Shown: positions 8,852 through 19,700, numbered from the stretch's first letter. The stretch: 64,000 bases of DNA from Actimicrobium sp047621345 (GCA_047621345.1 JBLHLW010000016.1:7693-71692), one strand, 5' to 3'. Numbers and translations are program-made. Notes: a model not told the origin generated them from the letters alone.

Positions 8852-9982
8852 ATGACACAGATCGAATCACAAATTGCACCCGGCATGTCGCCAGGACTGT
8901 GGGTGCTGGCATGGCGCCGGTTGCGCGCCGACACCGTCGCCATGGTGGCGCTGGCCATCGTGGTCGCCTATCTGGTGACGCTGGCGCTGTCGGCCACCGG
9001 ATTGGTGGCGTCCAACTGGGCCGACGAAGTCGGCGTCAATTACGCACCACCGACGTTCATGGGGCCGCAATCAGCTGCCGAACGCGGCGCCTCGCCGATC
9101 GAGCCGGGTCTGCCGGCACTGCCGCCGGAGAACCCGCTCGATCCGTTGAAAGACATCATCCGCGAGCTGCGTGCCCAAACGGCGTCGCCGCAACCGGTGA
9201 TCGTTAATGACTACGGTATCCCCGATCCGATTGGTCCGGAGCTGGCCGAAGTACGGGCCGAACTGGCCAAGGGCGGTGCCGCCAAAGAAGTCGTGGCGCG
9301 CAAGCAAACGCTGCCATTCGGTGCCGACAAGTGGGGCCACGACATCATTCAAAAAACCATCAAGGGCGCTGAAACCTCGATCGTCGTCGGTCTGGTCGCC
9401 GCCGTGCTGGCGACCTTTCTCGGGACGATTTTTGGCGCCTTCTCGGGCTACTTCGGCGGCAAGGTCGATGACTTGTTCAACTGGTTCTACAGCATCTTCA
9501 CGTCGGTGCCGTACCTGTTGCTGATCCTTGCCGTGGCCGCCGTACTCCAGCAAAAAGGCGTCGTCACCATCGTGCTGATTCTTGGATTGACTGGCTGGAC
9601 TGGCACATATCGCCTGATCCGCGCCGAGTACCTCAAGCACAAGAACCGCGAATACGTCTGGGCAGCCGATGCGATTGGCGCGTCGCACATGCGCAAGATG
9701 TTCACGCATATTTTCCCGAACGTCAGCCACGTCGCGCTGGTGCAGGTGTCGATCCTGGTGGTGGGTTTTATCAAGGCCGAAGTGATCCTGAGCTTTCTGG
9801 GTTTCGGCGTGCCGGTCGGTACCGTCTCGTGGGGCAGCATGCTCAATGAAGCACAGAACGAACTGATCCTCGGCAAGTGGTGGCAACTGGTGGCGGCGAG
9901 TGCCGCGATGGCGCTACTGGTGACAGCGTTCTCGCTGTTTACCGACGCGTTGCGCGATGCGCTTGATCCGAAGCTCAAATAG
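8852..9982 (+). CDS. Peptide ABC transporter permease (DppC/OppC type) with an enlarged first periplasmic loop
   Basis: A 376-residue inner-membrane permease. Family landmarks are ADKWGHDIIQKTIKGAETSI, the EAA region EYVWAADAIGASHMRKMFTHIFPN, and the C-terminal LFTDALRDALDPKLK. It is longer than usual DppC/OppC proteins (about 300) because roughly 110 polar residues (about 60-165, rich in Pro, Ala and Glu) separate the first membrane helix from the conserved core. AGGA precedes the ATG by 8-9 nt. It is inferred to pair with the preceding permease. The insert might dock the binding proteins or the peptidase, but that is speculation. Confidence 0.94.
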   Translation: MTQIESQIAPGMSPGLWVLAWRRLRADTVAMVALAIVVAYLVTLALSATGLVASNWADEVGVNYAPPTFMGPQSAAERGASPIEPGLPALPPENPLDPLKDIIRELRAQTASPQPVIVNDYGIPDPIGPELAEVRAELAKGGAAKEVVARKQTLPFGADKWGHDIIQKTIKGAETSIVVGLVAAVLATFLGTIFGAFSGYFGGKVDDLFNWFYSIFTSVPYLLLILAVAAVLQQKGVVTIVLILGLTGWTGTYRLIRAEYLKHKNREYVWAADAIGASHMRKMFTHIFPNVSHVALVQVSILVVGFIKAEVILSFLGFGVPVGTVSWGSMLNEAQNELILGKWWQLVAASAAMALLVTAFSLFTDALRDALDPKLK

Positions 9983-9990
9983 GAATGACG

Positions 9991-11679
9991 ATGACCTCCC
10001 CCCTGCTCTCCGTAAAGAACCTGCGCGTCAGTTTTTATACCGACAAGACCCACAGCGTCGAAGCCGTCAAGGGCATCTCGTTCGACATTCCGCGTAATGC
10101 CACCATCGCGCTGGTCGGCGAATCCGGTAGCGGCAAGTCGGTCAGTTCGCTGGCCGTGATGGGGTTGCTGTCGCCCGATAATTCCTTTGTCGATCCGGCT
10201 AGTGTCATCGAATTCGAGGGGCGCAACTTGCTGGCCCTGTCGATTGCCGAACGACGCAACCTGTGCGGCAAGGAAATCTCGATGATTTTCCAGGAGCCGA
10301 TGACCTCATTGAATCCGGTCTTCACGGTCGGTTTTCAGATTGCCGAAGTGCTCAAGCTGCACATGAACATGGATAGCCGGCAGGCGCGCGTGCGCACGCT
10401 GGCATTGCTCGAAGAAGTCGGCATTCCATCGCCGTTGACCAAGATCGACGACTATCCGAGCCAGCTCTCGGGCGGCCAGCAACAGCGCGTGATGATCGCG
10501 ATGGCGATTGCCTGCGAACCGAAGCTACTCATTGCCGACGAGCCAACCACCGCACTCGATGTGACGATCCAGAAGCAGATCATCGACTTGCTCGACGCGC
10601 TGCGCAAGAAGCGTCAGATGTCGGTGCTGTTCATCACGCATGACCTCGCGCTGGTGGGCGAAATTGCCGATGCCGTCATCGTCATGCGCAATGGTGAAGT
10701 GCGCGAAAAAGGCGAGATCCATCAGATCTTCGAAGCGCCGAAAGACCCGTACACGAAAGCCTTGCTGCGCTGCCGGCCATCGCTCGACGAACGCCCGATG
10801 CGCTTGCCGGTGATTGCCGATTACCTCGAAGGCGATGGCGAACCGGCCGGCTTGCTCGAGCAGCGCAGCCGTGGGCTGACCGGCAGCGAAGACATCGTGC
10901 TCGATGTGCGCAACCTCGGCAAAAGTTTTTACACCCGTGAGGGCCTGTTCGGGCGCAAGGAATTCAAGGCTGTCAGCGATGTCTCGTTCAAGCTGGCGCG
11001 TGGCAAGACGCTGGGCGTGGTCGGCGAATCTGGCTCCGGCAAGACCACGGTCGGGCTGACGCTGCTGCGCTTGCATCAGGCCACTTCAGGCCAGGCGCTG
11101 TTTGACGGCAAGGATATTCTGGCCATGTCGAACAAGGAATTCATGGCCTACAAGCGGCGCATCCAGATCATTTTCCAGAACCCGTATGCCTCGCTCAATC
11201 CACGTTTCACGGTCGGCCAGATCTTGCTTGAACCGATGCAGATCCACGCCATCGGCCGCGACGACAAGGAGCGGGTCGGCATGGCCTACGCGCTGCTGAA
11301 AAAAGTCGGTTTGCCGGAAGCGGCCTTCCATCGCTATCCGCATGAATTTTCGGGGGGGCAGCGCCAGCGTATTGCGATCGCGCGCTGCCTGACCTTGAAG
11401 CCCGAAGTGCTGGTCTGCGATGAGTCGGTATCGGCGCTCGATGTCTCGGTGCAGGCCCAGGTGCTCAACTTGCTGCAGGATTTGCAGGAAGAATTCAACA
11501 TGAGCTACATCTTCATTTCGCATGACCTCGCGGTGGTCAAGTACATCGCCGATCAGGTGATGGTGATGAATCAGGGCAGCGTGGTCGAACTGGCCAATTC
11601 CGACGAGCTGTACCGCAATCCGCAGCATGCTTATACGCGCACCTTGTTGAGTGCGATACCGAAGGGGTTGAAACATTGA
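9991..11679 (+). CDS. Peptide ABC transporter, fused double ATP-binding subunit (DppD-DppF / YejF type)
   Basis: A 562-residue protein with two complete ABC ATPase domains. Walker A motifs are GESGSGKS (about residues 43-50) and GESGSGKT (about 345-352). Signatures are LSGGQQQR and FSGGQRQR, and Walker B regions are LLIADEPTTALD and VLVCDESVSALD. It powers the permease pair just upstream. The ATG at 9991 is preferred over the one at 9985 because AGGA abuts the earlier ATG directly but sits 6 nt from the later one. It is the last gene of the operon. No strong terminator follows within the 177-bp gap. Confidence 0.95.
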   Translation: MTSPLLSVKNLRVSFYTDKTHSVEAVKGISFDIPRNATIALVGESGSGKSVSSLAVMGLLSPDNSFVDPASVIEFEGRNLLALSIAERRNLCGKEISMIFQEPMTSLNPVFTVGFQIAEVLKLHMNMDSRQARVRTLALLEEVGIPSPLTKIDDYPSQLSGGQQQRVMIAMAIACEPKLLIADEPTTALDVTIQKQIIDLLDALRKKRQMSVLFITHDLALVGEIADAVIVMRNGEVREKGEIHQIFEAPKDPYTKALLRCRPSLDERPMRLPVIADYLEGDGEPAGLLEQRSRGLTGSEDIVLDVRNLGKSFYTREGLFGRKEFKAVSDVSFKLARGKTLGVVGESGSGKTTVGLTLLRLHQATSGQALFDGKDILAMSNKEFMAYKRRIQIIFQNPYASLNPRFTVGQILLEPMQIHAIGRDDKERVGMAYALLKKVGLPEAAFHRYPHEFSGGQRQRIAIARCLTLKPEVLVCDESVSALDVSVQAQVLNLLQDLQEEFNMSYIFISHDLAVVKYIADQVMVMNQGSVVELANSDELYRNPQHAYTRTLLSAIPKGLKH

Positions 11680-11856
11680 AGTTTTAAGCGGTGAAGCGCC
11701 CGGCGTCCTGTTGTCACGCCGTGCCGGTTTCAGGTCGCTGCGGCACACATTTGCAACAGGTCGCGTATCATCACGGCGCTATCGGACGTCAATGCTGAAA
11801 TGACGCTTGCCGACGCCGGAACCTTCCCTTTTTACTAATTAGAGCCTTTAACTGTC

Positions 11857-12630
11857 ATGAGCAATATGAACGAAGAGCGCGTGCTGAGCGTGCATCACTG
11901 GACCGACCGGTTGTTTTCCTTTACCACCACGCGCAGCCCGTCGCTGCGTTTTTCCAACGGCCACTTCACGATGATTGGCCTGCGCATCAACGACAAACCG
12001 TTGTTGCGCGCGTACAGCATTGCCAGTGCCAATTACGAAGACCATCTCGAATTCCTGAGCATCAAGGTCGATGGCGGCCCGCTGACTTCGCACCTGAAAA
12101 ACATCCAGGTGGGCGATCCGGTGATCGTCGGTCATAAGCCGACCGGTACGCTGGTCGTCGACTATCTGTTGCCCGGCAAGCGGCTTTACATGCTCTCGAC
12201 TGGCACCGGGCTGGCACCGTTCATGAGCATCGTGCGCGACCCCGAAATTTACGAAAAATTTGACCAGGTCGTGCTGGTGCATGGCGTGCGTCAGGTCGAT
12301 GAGCTGGCTTATCACGACATGCTGCTCGAACACTTGCCGAATCATGAATTGATCGGCGAACTGGTATCGAGCAAATTGCGTTATTACCCAACCGTCACGC
12401 GTGAGTCTTTCCGTAACAACGGACGGGTGACCGATCTGATCGAGAGCGGCAAGCTGTTCGAGGACCTGGAAGTGCCACCTTTTGACCCGGCAGTTGATCG
12501 CGTCATGATCTGCGGCAGCGCCGACATGCTGCGTGACCTCAAGGTCATTTTGGAAGCCCGCGGGTTCAAGGAAGGTAACACCTCGATACCGGGCGATTTT
12601 GTTATTGAACGGGCGTTTGCGGAAAAATAA
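11857..12630 (+). CDS. fpr: Ferredoxin--NADP+ reductase
   Basis: A 257-residue FAD enzyme that exchanges electrons between NADP(H) and ferredoxin or flavodoxin. It shows the FAD-binding RAYSIAS motif, the NADP-binding GTGLAPF motif, VMICGSADMLRD, and the characteristic C-terminal tail ending ERAFAEK. Length and tail match bacterial subclass I Fpr proteins. It is monocistronic by position. The Shine-Dalgarno is weak, and the ATG at 11857 is chosen over an internal ATG three codons later. Confidence 0.93.
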   Translation: MSNMNEERVLSVHHWTDRLFSFTTTRSPSLRFSNGHFTMIGLRINDKPLLRAYSIASANYEDHLEFLSIKVDGGPLTSHLKNIQVGDPVIVGHKPTGTLVVDYLLPGKRLYMLSTGTGLAPFMSIVRDPEIYEKFDQVVLVHGVRQVDELAYHDMLLEHLPNHELIGELVSSKLRYYPTVTRESFRNNGRVTDLIESGKLFEDLEVPPFDPAVDRVMICGSADMLRDLKVILEARGFKEGNTSIPGDFVIERAFAEK

Positions 12631-12792
12631 AGCGCGCGGTTGTGTCTGCAATCCGCAAGCAGAGTCAGAGTGATTTCCGCGCCGTAGCGTTGAGAAATAA
12701 AGCGATGATTCTGGTTGCGGCCGTTGTGGTGTGCGGCGATTAAAAAAACGTTCTGCTGCGTCATTTTTTCTGAACTTTCGAGGCCTCCATTC

Positions 12793-14226
12793 ATGTTCGA
12801 CACACTGCGTCACCTCTTCAAGACCCTCGCTCCCGCGGTCGACTTTTGCTCACTGCGAATAGTCGACGAATCTGGCGAGCAGATCACCGTCCGCCAGAAC
12901 ATCCTGCAACCACTGACCACCAGCATCGACCGGGGTGCAATGGTCACCATCATCCATCGCGGTGGTTACGGCTACGCCGCCACCAGCGACTTGAGCAGTG
13001 CCGGTCTGAAAGACGCAATAGCCCGCGCGCAGGCATGGGCCGCCGCCAGCGCCGGGCGCTCGGTGGTCGATTATTCGGCGATCACGATGCCGCATCCGGT
13101 GGGTCATTACGCCAGCGTCCCCAGTGCCAGCACCAATCGCAAGGACCTGATCGCGCTGCTGATGCAAGAGTCGCAGGCCTGCCAGATCGATGCGCGCATT
13201 GTCGACTGGTCGGCTTCGGTCGGCACCATCACCACGCATCAGTTGTACCTGACCAGCGGCGGTGGCGACCTCGAACAACAGTTCCGCTACGTGATTCCGA
13301 ACTTATCCGTGACGGCCAATGAGGGTGCTGAAACGCAGACCCGCAGCCTGGGCGGCCAGTACAACGGTTACTGTCGGCAGGGTGGTCTCGAAGTACTGGC
13401 CGATGCCAGTTTTTATGGCAGCGGCGCACGTGTGGCAAGGGAGGCGATTGCCTTGCTGTCCGCGCCGAACTGTCCTAGCGGCTCGATGGATGTGCTGCTG
13501 ATGCCGGAACAGATGATGTTGCAGATCCACGAGTCGATCGGTCATCCGATCGAACTTGACCGCATCCTTGGCGACGAGCGCAATTTTGCCGGCACCAGCT
13601 TCGTCACGCTCGACATGTTCGGCACCTTCCAGTACGGCTCGCCACTGCTCAACGTGAGCTACGATCCGACCCGCAGCGAACAGTTCGCCAGCTACGGCTG
13701 GGACGACGAAGGCCATCCGGCGGAGAAGACTTACGTGATCCGCAACGGCGTACTGGAACGTCCGCTGGGTGGCGCGATTTCGCAGGCCCGCGCCGGTATC
13801 GACGGCGTCGCCAATGCGCGCGCTTGCAGCTGGAATCGGGCGCCGATCGACCGCATGGCCAACCTCAATATCGAACCCGGCAACAGCACGCTCAACGACA
13901 TGATCGGCTCGGTCGAGCGCGGCGTGCTGATGGATACCAATGTCTCGTGGTCGATCGATGACTCGCGCAACAAGTTCCAGTTCGGTTGCGAAACTGGCCA
14001 GCTCATCGTTGATGGCGAGCTTAAGGGGATGGTCAGGAATCCGAATTATCGCGGCATCTCGGAGTCCTTCTGGCGCTCGCTGAAAGCCGTTGGCAATGCC
14101 GCTACCGTCGATGTGATGGGCACGCCGTTTTGCGGCAAGGGTGAGCCCTCGCAAGTGATCCGGGTCGGCCATGCGTCACCGGCCTGCTTGTTTGCCAATG
14201 TCGATGTGTTTGGCGGAGAAGCCTGA
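12793..14226 (+). CDS. TldD/PmbA-family metalloprotease subunit, TldD-like
   Basis: A 477-residue protein with the HExxxH zinc motif HESIGH (residues 246-251) in the context LLMPEQMMLQIHESIGHP, which identifies the catalytic TldD subunit. TldD/TldE heterodimers process peptides such as microcin B17 precursor and degrade the antitoxin CcdA in E. coli. The frame stays open upstream to 12715, but MFDTLRHLF at 12793 gives a natural N-terminus and follows a CGAGG. The stop overlaps the start of the partner gene by 1 nt. Whether this is the only tldD in the genome cannot be seen here. Confidence 0.9.
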   Translation: MFDTLRHLFKTLAPAVDFCSLRIVDESGEQITVRQNILQPLTTSIDRGAMVTIIHRGGYGYAATSDLSSAGLKDAIARAQAWAAASAGRSVVDYSAITMPHPVGHYASVPSASTNRKDLIALLMQESQACQIDARIVDWSASVGTITTHQLYLTSGGGDLEQQFRYVIPNLSVTANEGAETQTRSLGGQYNGYCRQGGLEVLADASFYGSGARVAREAIALLSAPNCPSGSMDVLLMPEQMMLQIHESIGHPIELDRILGDERNFAGTSFVTLDMFGTFQYGSPLLNVSYDPTRSEQFASYGWDDEGHPAEKTYVIRNGVLERPLGGAISQARAGIDGVANARACSWNRAPIDRMANLNIEPGNSTLNDMIGSVERGVLMDTNVSWSIDDSRNKFQFGCETGQLIVDGELKGMVRNPNYRGISESFWRSLKAVGNAATVDVMGTPFCGKGEPSQVIRVGHASPACLFANVDVFGGEA

Positions 14227-15548
14227 TGAAAACCTATTTTTACCAATTGGCTGATTTCGTCAGCGCACGCCTGCAGGGCAACGAACAATATCAATGCTGG
14301 TACTCGGCCGAGGCCTCGGACTTCGTGCGCTTTAATCGCAGTGCGATCCGCCAGAGTGGTCATGTGCGACAAGCCGCGCTGACCCTGCATCTGATTGATG
14401 GTCGTCGTCACGGTTCGGCCACGGCGGCACTGACCGGGCACATTGAGGCCGACAGCGCGACCATCGAACAGTTGATGGCAACACTGCGCGCGCAATTGCC
14501 CGATCTGCCGGAAGACCCGCATTTGCTGGTCGCCACTGAAGTCCACTCGACTGAATTCATCGAACCGTCGCGCCTGCCGGAGGCGGCAGTCATCGTCGAT
14601 CAGGTACTGCGTGCCGCCACGGGCGTCGACCTCGTTGGCATCCTTGCGATGGGCCCGATGATGCGCGGTTTCGCGAATGCGGCCGGGCAGCGCAACTGGC
14701 ATCAGAGCGCCACCTTCAACCTTGGCTGGAGTCTCTATCAAAGTCGCGACAAGGCGGTCAAGTGTGCCTATGCCGGCAGTGACTGGAGCAGTCTTGAATT
14801 CGCCGCAAAAATGCAGGACGCAACCGCCCAGCTGGCGATGCTGCAACGCACGCCGGTCACGGTCAAGCCAGGCGGCTATCGCGCGTTCCTGACGCCGACG
14901 GCGCTGCAGGAAATCATCGGCATGTTCAACTGGGATGGCCTGTCGGAGAAGTCGTTGCGTACGCACCAGAGTGCATTGCGGCGCATGCGCGACGACGGGC
15001 TGCGCCTCAATCCGGCGATCACGCTGTGCGAAGACACGCTGGGCGGCGTCGCGCCGGGTTTCGGTGCCGACGGCTTCATCAAGCCGCCACGCACTGCGCT
15101 GATCGAGCAAGGCGTGCTGACCGGCAGCATGATTTCTCCGCGCACGGCGATGGAATACGGACTCGTCAACAACGGTGCCGGCAGCAGTGAAGCGATGGTG
15201 TCGATGGATCTTGCCGGGGGCACGCTGCCGATGGCGAGCGCGCTGGCCGAACTGGGTACCGGGATTTTTGTCAGCAATCTCTGGTACCTGAATTTTTCGG
15301 ATCGGGCCAGTTGCCGGATTACCGGCATGACCCGCTTTGCGACGTTCTGGGTCGAGGATGGCGAGATCAAGGCGCCGCTCAATGTGATGCGCTTTGATGA
15401 GTCGGTGTTCCGTCTGCTGGGCGATAAATTACTGGCGTTGACGACCGAGCGCGAATTGTTGATCGATAGCGATTCGTGGGGCGAGCGGGCCAATGGCAGC
15501 GCGCGCTTGCCGGGCGCGCTTGTGAAGGATTTCATGTTCGTGTTGTAA
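14226..15548 (+). CDS. TldD/PmbA-family protein, TldE/PmbA-like partner
   Basis: A 440-residue member of the same family lacking the HExxxH motif, as expected of the TldE/PmbA subunit. C-terminal conserved segments are GTGIFVSNLWYLNFSDRA and RITGMTRFATFWVEDGEI. Start and stop share the TGATG junction with the upstream gene, so the two subunits should be made together. The role is inferred from the pair: an ATP-independent peptidase complex in the cytoplasm. Confidence 0.9.
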   Translation: MKTYFYQLADFVSARLQGNEQYQCWYSAEASDFVRFNRSAIRQSGHVRQAALTLHLIDGRRHGSATAALTGHIEADSATIEQLMATLRAQLPDLPEDPHLLVATEVHSTEFIEPSRLPEAAVIVDQVLRAATGVDLVGILAMGPMMRGFANAAGQRNWHQSATFNLGWSLYQSRDKAVKCAYAGSDWSSLEFAAKMQDATAQLAMLQRTPVTVKPGGYRAFLTPTALQEIIGMFNWDGLSEKSLRTHQSALRRMRDDGLRLNPAITLCEDTLGGVAPGFGADGFIKPPRTALIEQGVLTGSMISPRTAMEYGLVNNGAGSSEAMVSMDLAGGTLPMASALAELGTGIFVSNLWYLNFSDRASCRITGMTRFATFWVEDGEIKAPLNVMRFDESVFRLLGDKLLALTTERELLIDSDSWGERANGSARLPGALVKDFMFVL

Positions 15549-15574
15549 TGTTTTAGAGCGCACGCGTGGGCCAC

Positions 15575-15610
15575 CGTAGGGTGGGCACGGTTTTTGTGCC
15601 CACGCGCGCG
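15575..15610 (-). repeat. Dispersed extragenic palindrome, element A copy 2
   Basis: CGTAGGGTGGGCACGG, a T-run, then GTGCCCACGCGCGCG. This is the same element as at 3941 in the opposite orientation, with an 8-bp stem GTGGGCAC (15581-15588) and GTGCCCAC (15595-15602). The T-rich loop differs from the other copies. It lies between the TldE-like gene and the RND adaptor. Confidence 0.75.
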
Positions 15611-15653
15611 CCCCACCGTCACGCTTATCCATCTCTGACCGGCCACAATAACC

Positions 15654-16796
15654 ATGCATAATGACCAGCCACTCCCGCCATCCAAACGCTGGATGATCCC
15701 CGTCGCCGTGGTTGTCGTGATCGCTGTCGCCGGCGGTGTCATGTCAATGCGTCCGGCCAAACCGGTCACGCCGGAAAAGGTCGCTGCACCCGCCGTCATG
15801 GAGCTGGCAACCGCTGATGTGTTCACCGTTGTCGCGCGCGACCTGCGCGTGCAACTGCCGATGTCCGGGTCACTGACTGCGCAGCATCAGGCCATCGTCA
15901 AGTCCAAGGTGGCCGGCGAAGTGCGCGAGGCACCGGTCGCCGAAGGGTTTCGGGTACGTCGTGGCGAGGTCGTCGTGCGACTCGATACCGGTGATCTGAA
16001 AGCCCGTGTCGGTGTCCAGGAAAGCGCGCTCGACGATGCCCGTGCCCGCCTTGCGCTGGCAAATAAAAATCGCGAAAACAGCACTGCACTCCTGAAGCAA
16101 AAATTCATTTCCCAGAATGCGCTCGACACCACGCAGAACGGGGTCGACCTGGCGATGGCGGCTGTCAAATCGGCCAGCGCCCAGCTCGACATCGCCCGGC
16201 GCGCACTCGGCGATGCGCAGGTGCGCTCGCCCATCGACGGCATCATCAGCAAGCGCTACGTGCAGGCCGGCGAAAAAGCCGCGCCCGACATGGCGCTATT
16301 TGCCGTGGTCGATCTGACCCGGCTGATCCTCGAAGCGCCGGTACCCGCCAGCGAAATCCCCCGCGTACAGGTCGGGCAGGGCGTGACCTTTGCGGTCGAC
16401 GGGTTTGGTACGCGCGTATTTACTGGTGACGTGGCGCGCATCAACCCGGCAGCCGAAGTCGGTTCCCGCGCAATCATGGTCTATGTCGCCGTGGCCAATA
16501 CCGACGGCGCGCTCAAGTCGGGCATGTATGCCAAGGGCGGCATCACGCTCGGCAACTCCTCGCTGGTGCCGGCCGTGCCGGTCGCTGCACTGCGCAGCAA
16601 GGACGGCGTGACCAGCGTCTTGCGCATCGACGGCAACAAGATCGTCGAACAGATCGTCCAGCCCGGCTTGCGCAACGAGGACGAAGGCATGGTTGAAATC
16701 ACCGCCGGCCTGTCGGTCGGCATGCAAGTACTGGCCGTCAAGCTCGACGGCATCAAGGCCGGCACACTGGTCAAGTTGCCGTCCTCGAAAGGCTGA
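15654..16796 (+). CDS. RND efflux pump periplasmic adaptor (membrane-fusion protein)
   Basis: A 380-residue MexA/AcrA-type adaptor. A single hydrophobic N-terminal segment (about residues 14-30) anchors it to the inner membrane. A lipoyl/barrel-sandwich half (AGEVREAPVAEGFRVRRGEVVVRLDTGDL), a short alpha-helical hairpin (about 85-150), and the second lipoyl half plus beta-barrel (SPIDGIISKRYVQAGEKAAP) follow. It bridges the pump to an outer-membrane TolC-type channel. No channel gene lies in the window, so a distant one must be used. The stop is 2 bp from the pump start. Confidence 0.92.
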   Translation: MHNDQPLPPSKRWMIPVAVVVVIAVAGGVMSMRPAKPVTPEKVAAPAVMELATADVFTVVARDLRVQLPMSGSLTAQHQAIVKSKVAGEVREAPVAEGFRVRRGEVVVRLDTGDLKARVGVQESALDDARARLALANKNRENSTALLKQKFISQNALDTTQNGVDLAMAAVKSASAQLDIARRALGDAQVRSPIDGIISKRYVQAGEKAAPDMALFAVVDLTRLILEAPVPASEIPRVQVGQGVTFAVDGFGTRVFTGDVARINPAAEVGSRAIMVYVAVANTDGALKSGMYAKGGITLGNSSLVPAVPVAALRSKDGVTSVLRIDGNKIVEQIVQPGLRNEDEGMVEITAGLSVGMQVLAVKLDGIKAGTLVKLPSSKG

Positions 16797-16798
16797 TC

Positions 16799-19700
16799 AT
16801 GTGGATCACCAAGGTCAGTATCCGCAATCCGGTCTTTGCGACGATGGTGATGGTGGCGTTGATGGTGCTGGGGCTGGCGTCCTACCGCAGCCTCGGCGTC
16901 GAGAAAATGCCGGACGTGCAGTTTCCGTTCGTCTTCATTCAGGTCATGTATCCCGGTGCCTCACCGGAAGCGGTCGAGAATGACATCACCAAGCCGATTG
17001 AAAACGTCGTCAACACCGTACGCGGGGTCAAAAAAATCGTCTCCAGTTCGTTCGAGGGCCGCTCGCTGACCTTCATCGAATTTGATCTGTCGGCCAACAT
17101 GGACCACGGCATTCAGGAAGTGCGCGACAAGATCGCCACGGTGCGCGCCGCCTTCCCGAAAGACGCCAAGGAACCCTTCGTCGCCCGTCAGGAAGAAAAT
17201 GCTCAGCCAGTCGCCACGCTGACGCTGACCTCGGCCAGCGGTGACATGCGGGCCTTGTCGACATTGTCCGAACAGGTCGTCGTCAAGCGTTTGCAAAACG
17301 TCGCCGGCATCGGCCAGGTTACCACCGGCGGCAACACCAGCCGGCAAATCCTGATCAATGTCGATCCGTCGCGCATGACCGCGCAAAACATTGGCATCGA
17401 TGACGTGCTGCGCGCGATCCAGATCACCAATCAGGACATGCCGGCCGGAGTGATTAGCCGCGGTCCGGCGGAACAACTGGTGCGGGTCGAAGGCAAGATC
17501 AAGGACCCGCGCGCCTTCGGCAAGATCGTCGTCGCGCGGCGCGCCAGTGGTCCGGTGTTTCTGGATCAGGTCGCCGACATCGTCGATGGCGAGCGTGAAG
17601 AGACCTCGATTTCGCGCGTCAATGGCCAGCGCGCGATCAACATCAGCATCACCAAAGTACAGGACGCCAACATCATCGAAGTTGGCCTCGGCCTGAAAAA
17701 AGCCGTCGCCGAGATGGCCAAGACCCTGCCTGAAGGCAGCACGCTGACCATCGTCAATTCGAATTCGGATTCGGTCGAACGCCAGCTCGACGGCGTCAAG
17801 GCCACCATCCTCGAAGGTGCGGTACTGACGATGCTCATCGTGTTCCTGTTCCTGCATTCATGGCGCAGCACCATCATCACCGGCCTGACCTTGCCGATCT
17901 CGGTGATGGCGACCTTCATCGCGATGAAGGCATTCGGCTTCACGATCAATGCGTTGACGCTGATGGCGCTGTCGCTGTGTATCGGCTTGCTGATCGATGA
18001 CGCCATCGTTGTGCGCGAGAACATCGTGCGTCATCTCGGCATGGGTAAAAGCCACAAGGATGCCGCCAACGACGGCACCAGCGAAATCGGCCTTGCCGTG
18101 ATGGCGACGACGTTTGCCATTGTCGCGGTGTTCGTGCCGGTGGCCTTCATGGATGGCATCATCGGTCGCTTCTTCTTGCAGTTCGGGATCACGGTGACGG
18201 TGGCGGTGCTGGTGTCGCTGTTTGTCAGCTTCACGCTGGACCCGATGTTGTCGTCGGTCTGGCGTGATCCGGTCGAGAACCGCTTCCGTTATCTGCCATG
18301 GCTGGGCAGGCTGATGGAGCGTATCGAGCACGGCATCGACCGGCTGCACGGGCGCTATGGCCGCGCGCTCGAATGGGCACTGCGCTGGCGCAAGCTCACG
18401 CTGCTGTCGGCGCTGCTGCTGTTCGTCGGCAGCCTCGCGCTGGTGCCGCTGATCGGTGGTGAAATGTTCCCGGAAACCGACGAGGGTTTCGTCACACTGA
18501 AGTTCAAGACCGCGGTCGGTTCCAGCCTCGCCTACACCGATCAAAAAATCCGTCAGGTTGAAACGGCGCTGAAAGACTTCCCGGAAATCGCCAGCGTCAT
18601 CACCACCATCGGCGGTCAGGATGGTGCCAACACCGCCGAAGTCAGCCTGAAATTGACCGACCGCAAATCCACCGGACGGCGGCGTCAGAAAGACCTCGAA
18701 GCATTGATCCGCGCCCGCCTCAAACCGATCGCTGGCATCGAGTTGTCGGTCGGATTCCAGAAAGCCATCTACATCGCCATCCTCGGCCAGGACATCGGCA
18801 AGCTCGATGCGGTGGCCAAACAGGTGATGCAAAAACTGGCTACGATCAAGGGCGTCACTGACCTCGAAAACAGCCTGGCCGCGTCAACGCCCTCGGTGGT
18901 CGTGAAGATCGACAACGAGCGCGCCAGCGACCTCGGCCTGACGTTGCAACAGATCGGCGCCGCGCTGCGCCCGTTCGTCGCCGGCGACACCACCAGTTAC
19001 TGGCTGGCGCAAGATGGCCAGAATTACGAAGTCAACGTGCAACTGCCAAAAGCCGGACGCGAGCGCATCACCGACCTCGGCAACTTGTCGGTGGCCAGCA
19101 AGAACCTCACCGCCGATGGCCGCGTCATCATGGTGCCGCTGCGCCAGGTGGTCGAGTTCATCCCGGCGACCAGCCCGCAAGTGATCAAGCGGCAGGCGCT
19201 GCAGCGTCGCGTCGGCATCTACGGCAATGTCGAAGGCCGACCGGCCGGCGACGTCAACAAGGAAGTGCAAGCCATCATCAAGACCATCGACTTGCCGGCC
19301 GGCGTGCGCTTCGATGTCGGCGGCCAGGCCGAGCAAATGAAGGACATGCTGGGGGCGGCGGTCGCGGCGTTAGGCATCGCGGTGATCTTCATCTATCTGG
19401 TGCTGGCCTCACAATTCGGCAGCTTCTTGCAACCGGTGGCGATCATGGTGTCCTTGCCGCTATCGCTGATCGGCGTGCTGCTGGCGCTGCTGATCACGGG
19501 CAGCACGCTCAACATGTTCTCCATCATCGGCTTCATCATGCTGATGGGGCTGGTGACCAAGAACGCGATCCTGCTGGTCGACTTCACCAACCATTCCCAG
19601 CTTGCCGGCCAGAGCCAGCACGACGCCATCCTCAGCGCCGGACAAGTGCGTTTGCGCCCCATCCTGATGACGACGATGGCGATGATCTTCGGCATGCTGC

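Noticed and set aside
17858..18832. 324-codon minus-strand frame antisense to the RND pump
   Set aside because: Composition is His/Arg/Gln-rich as expected for the reverse of membrane helices. The plus-strand protein is unambiguous.
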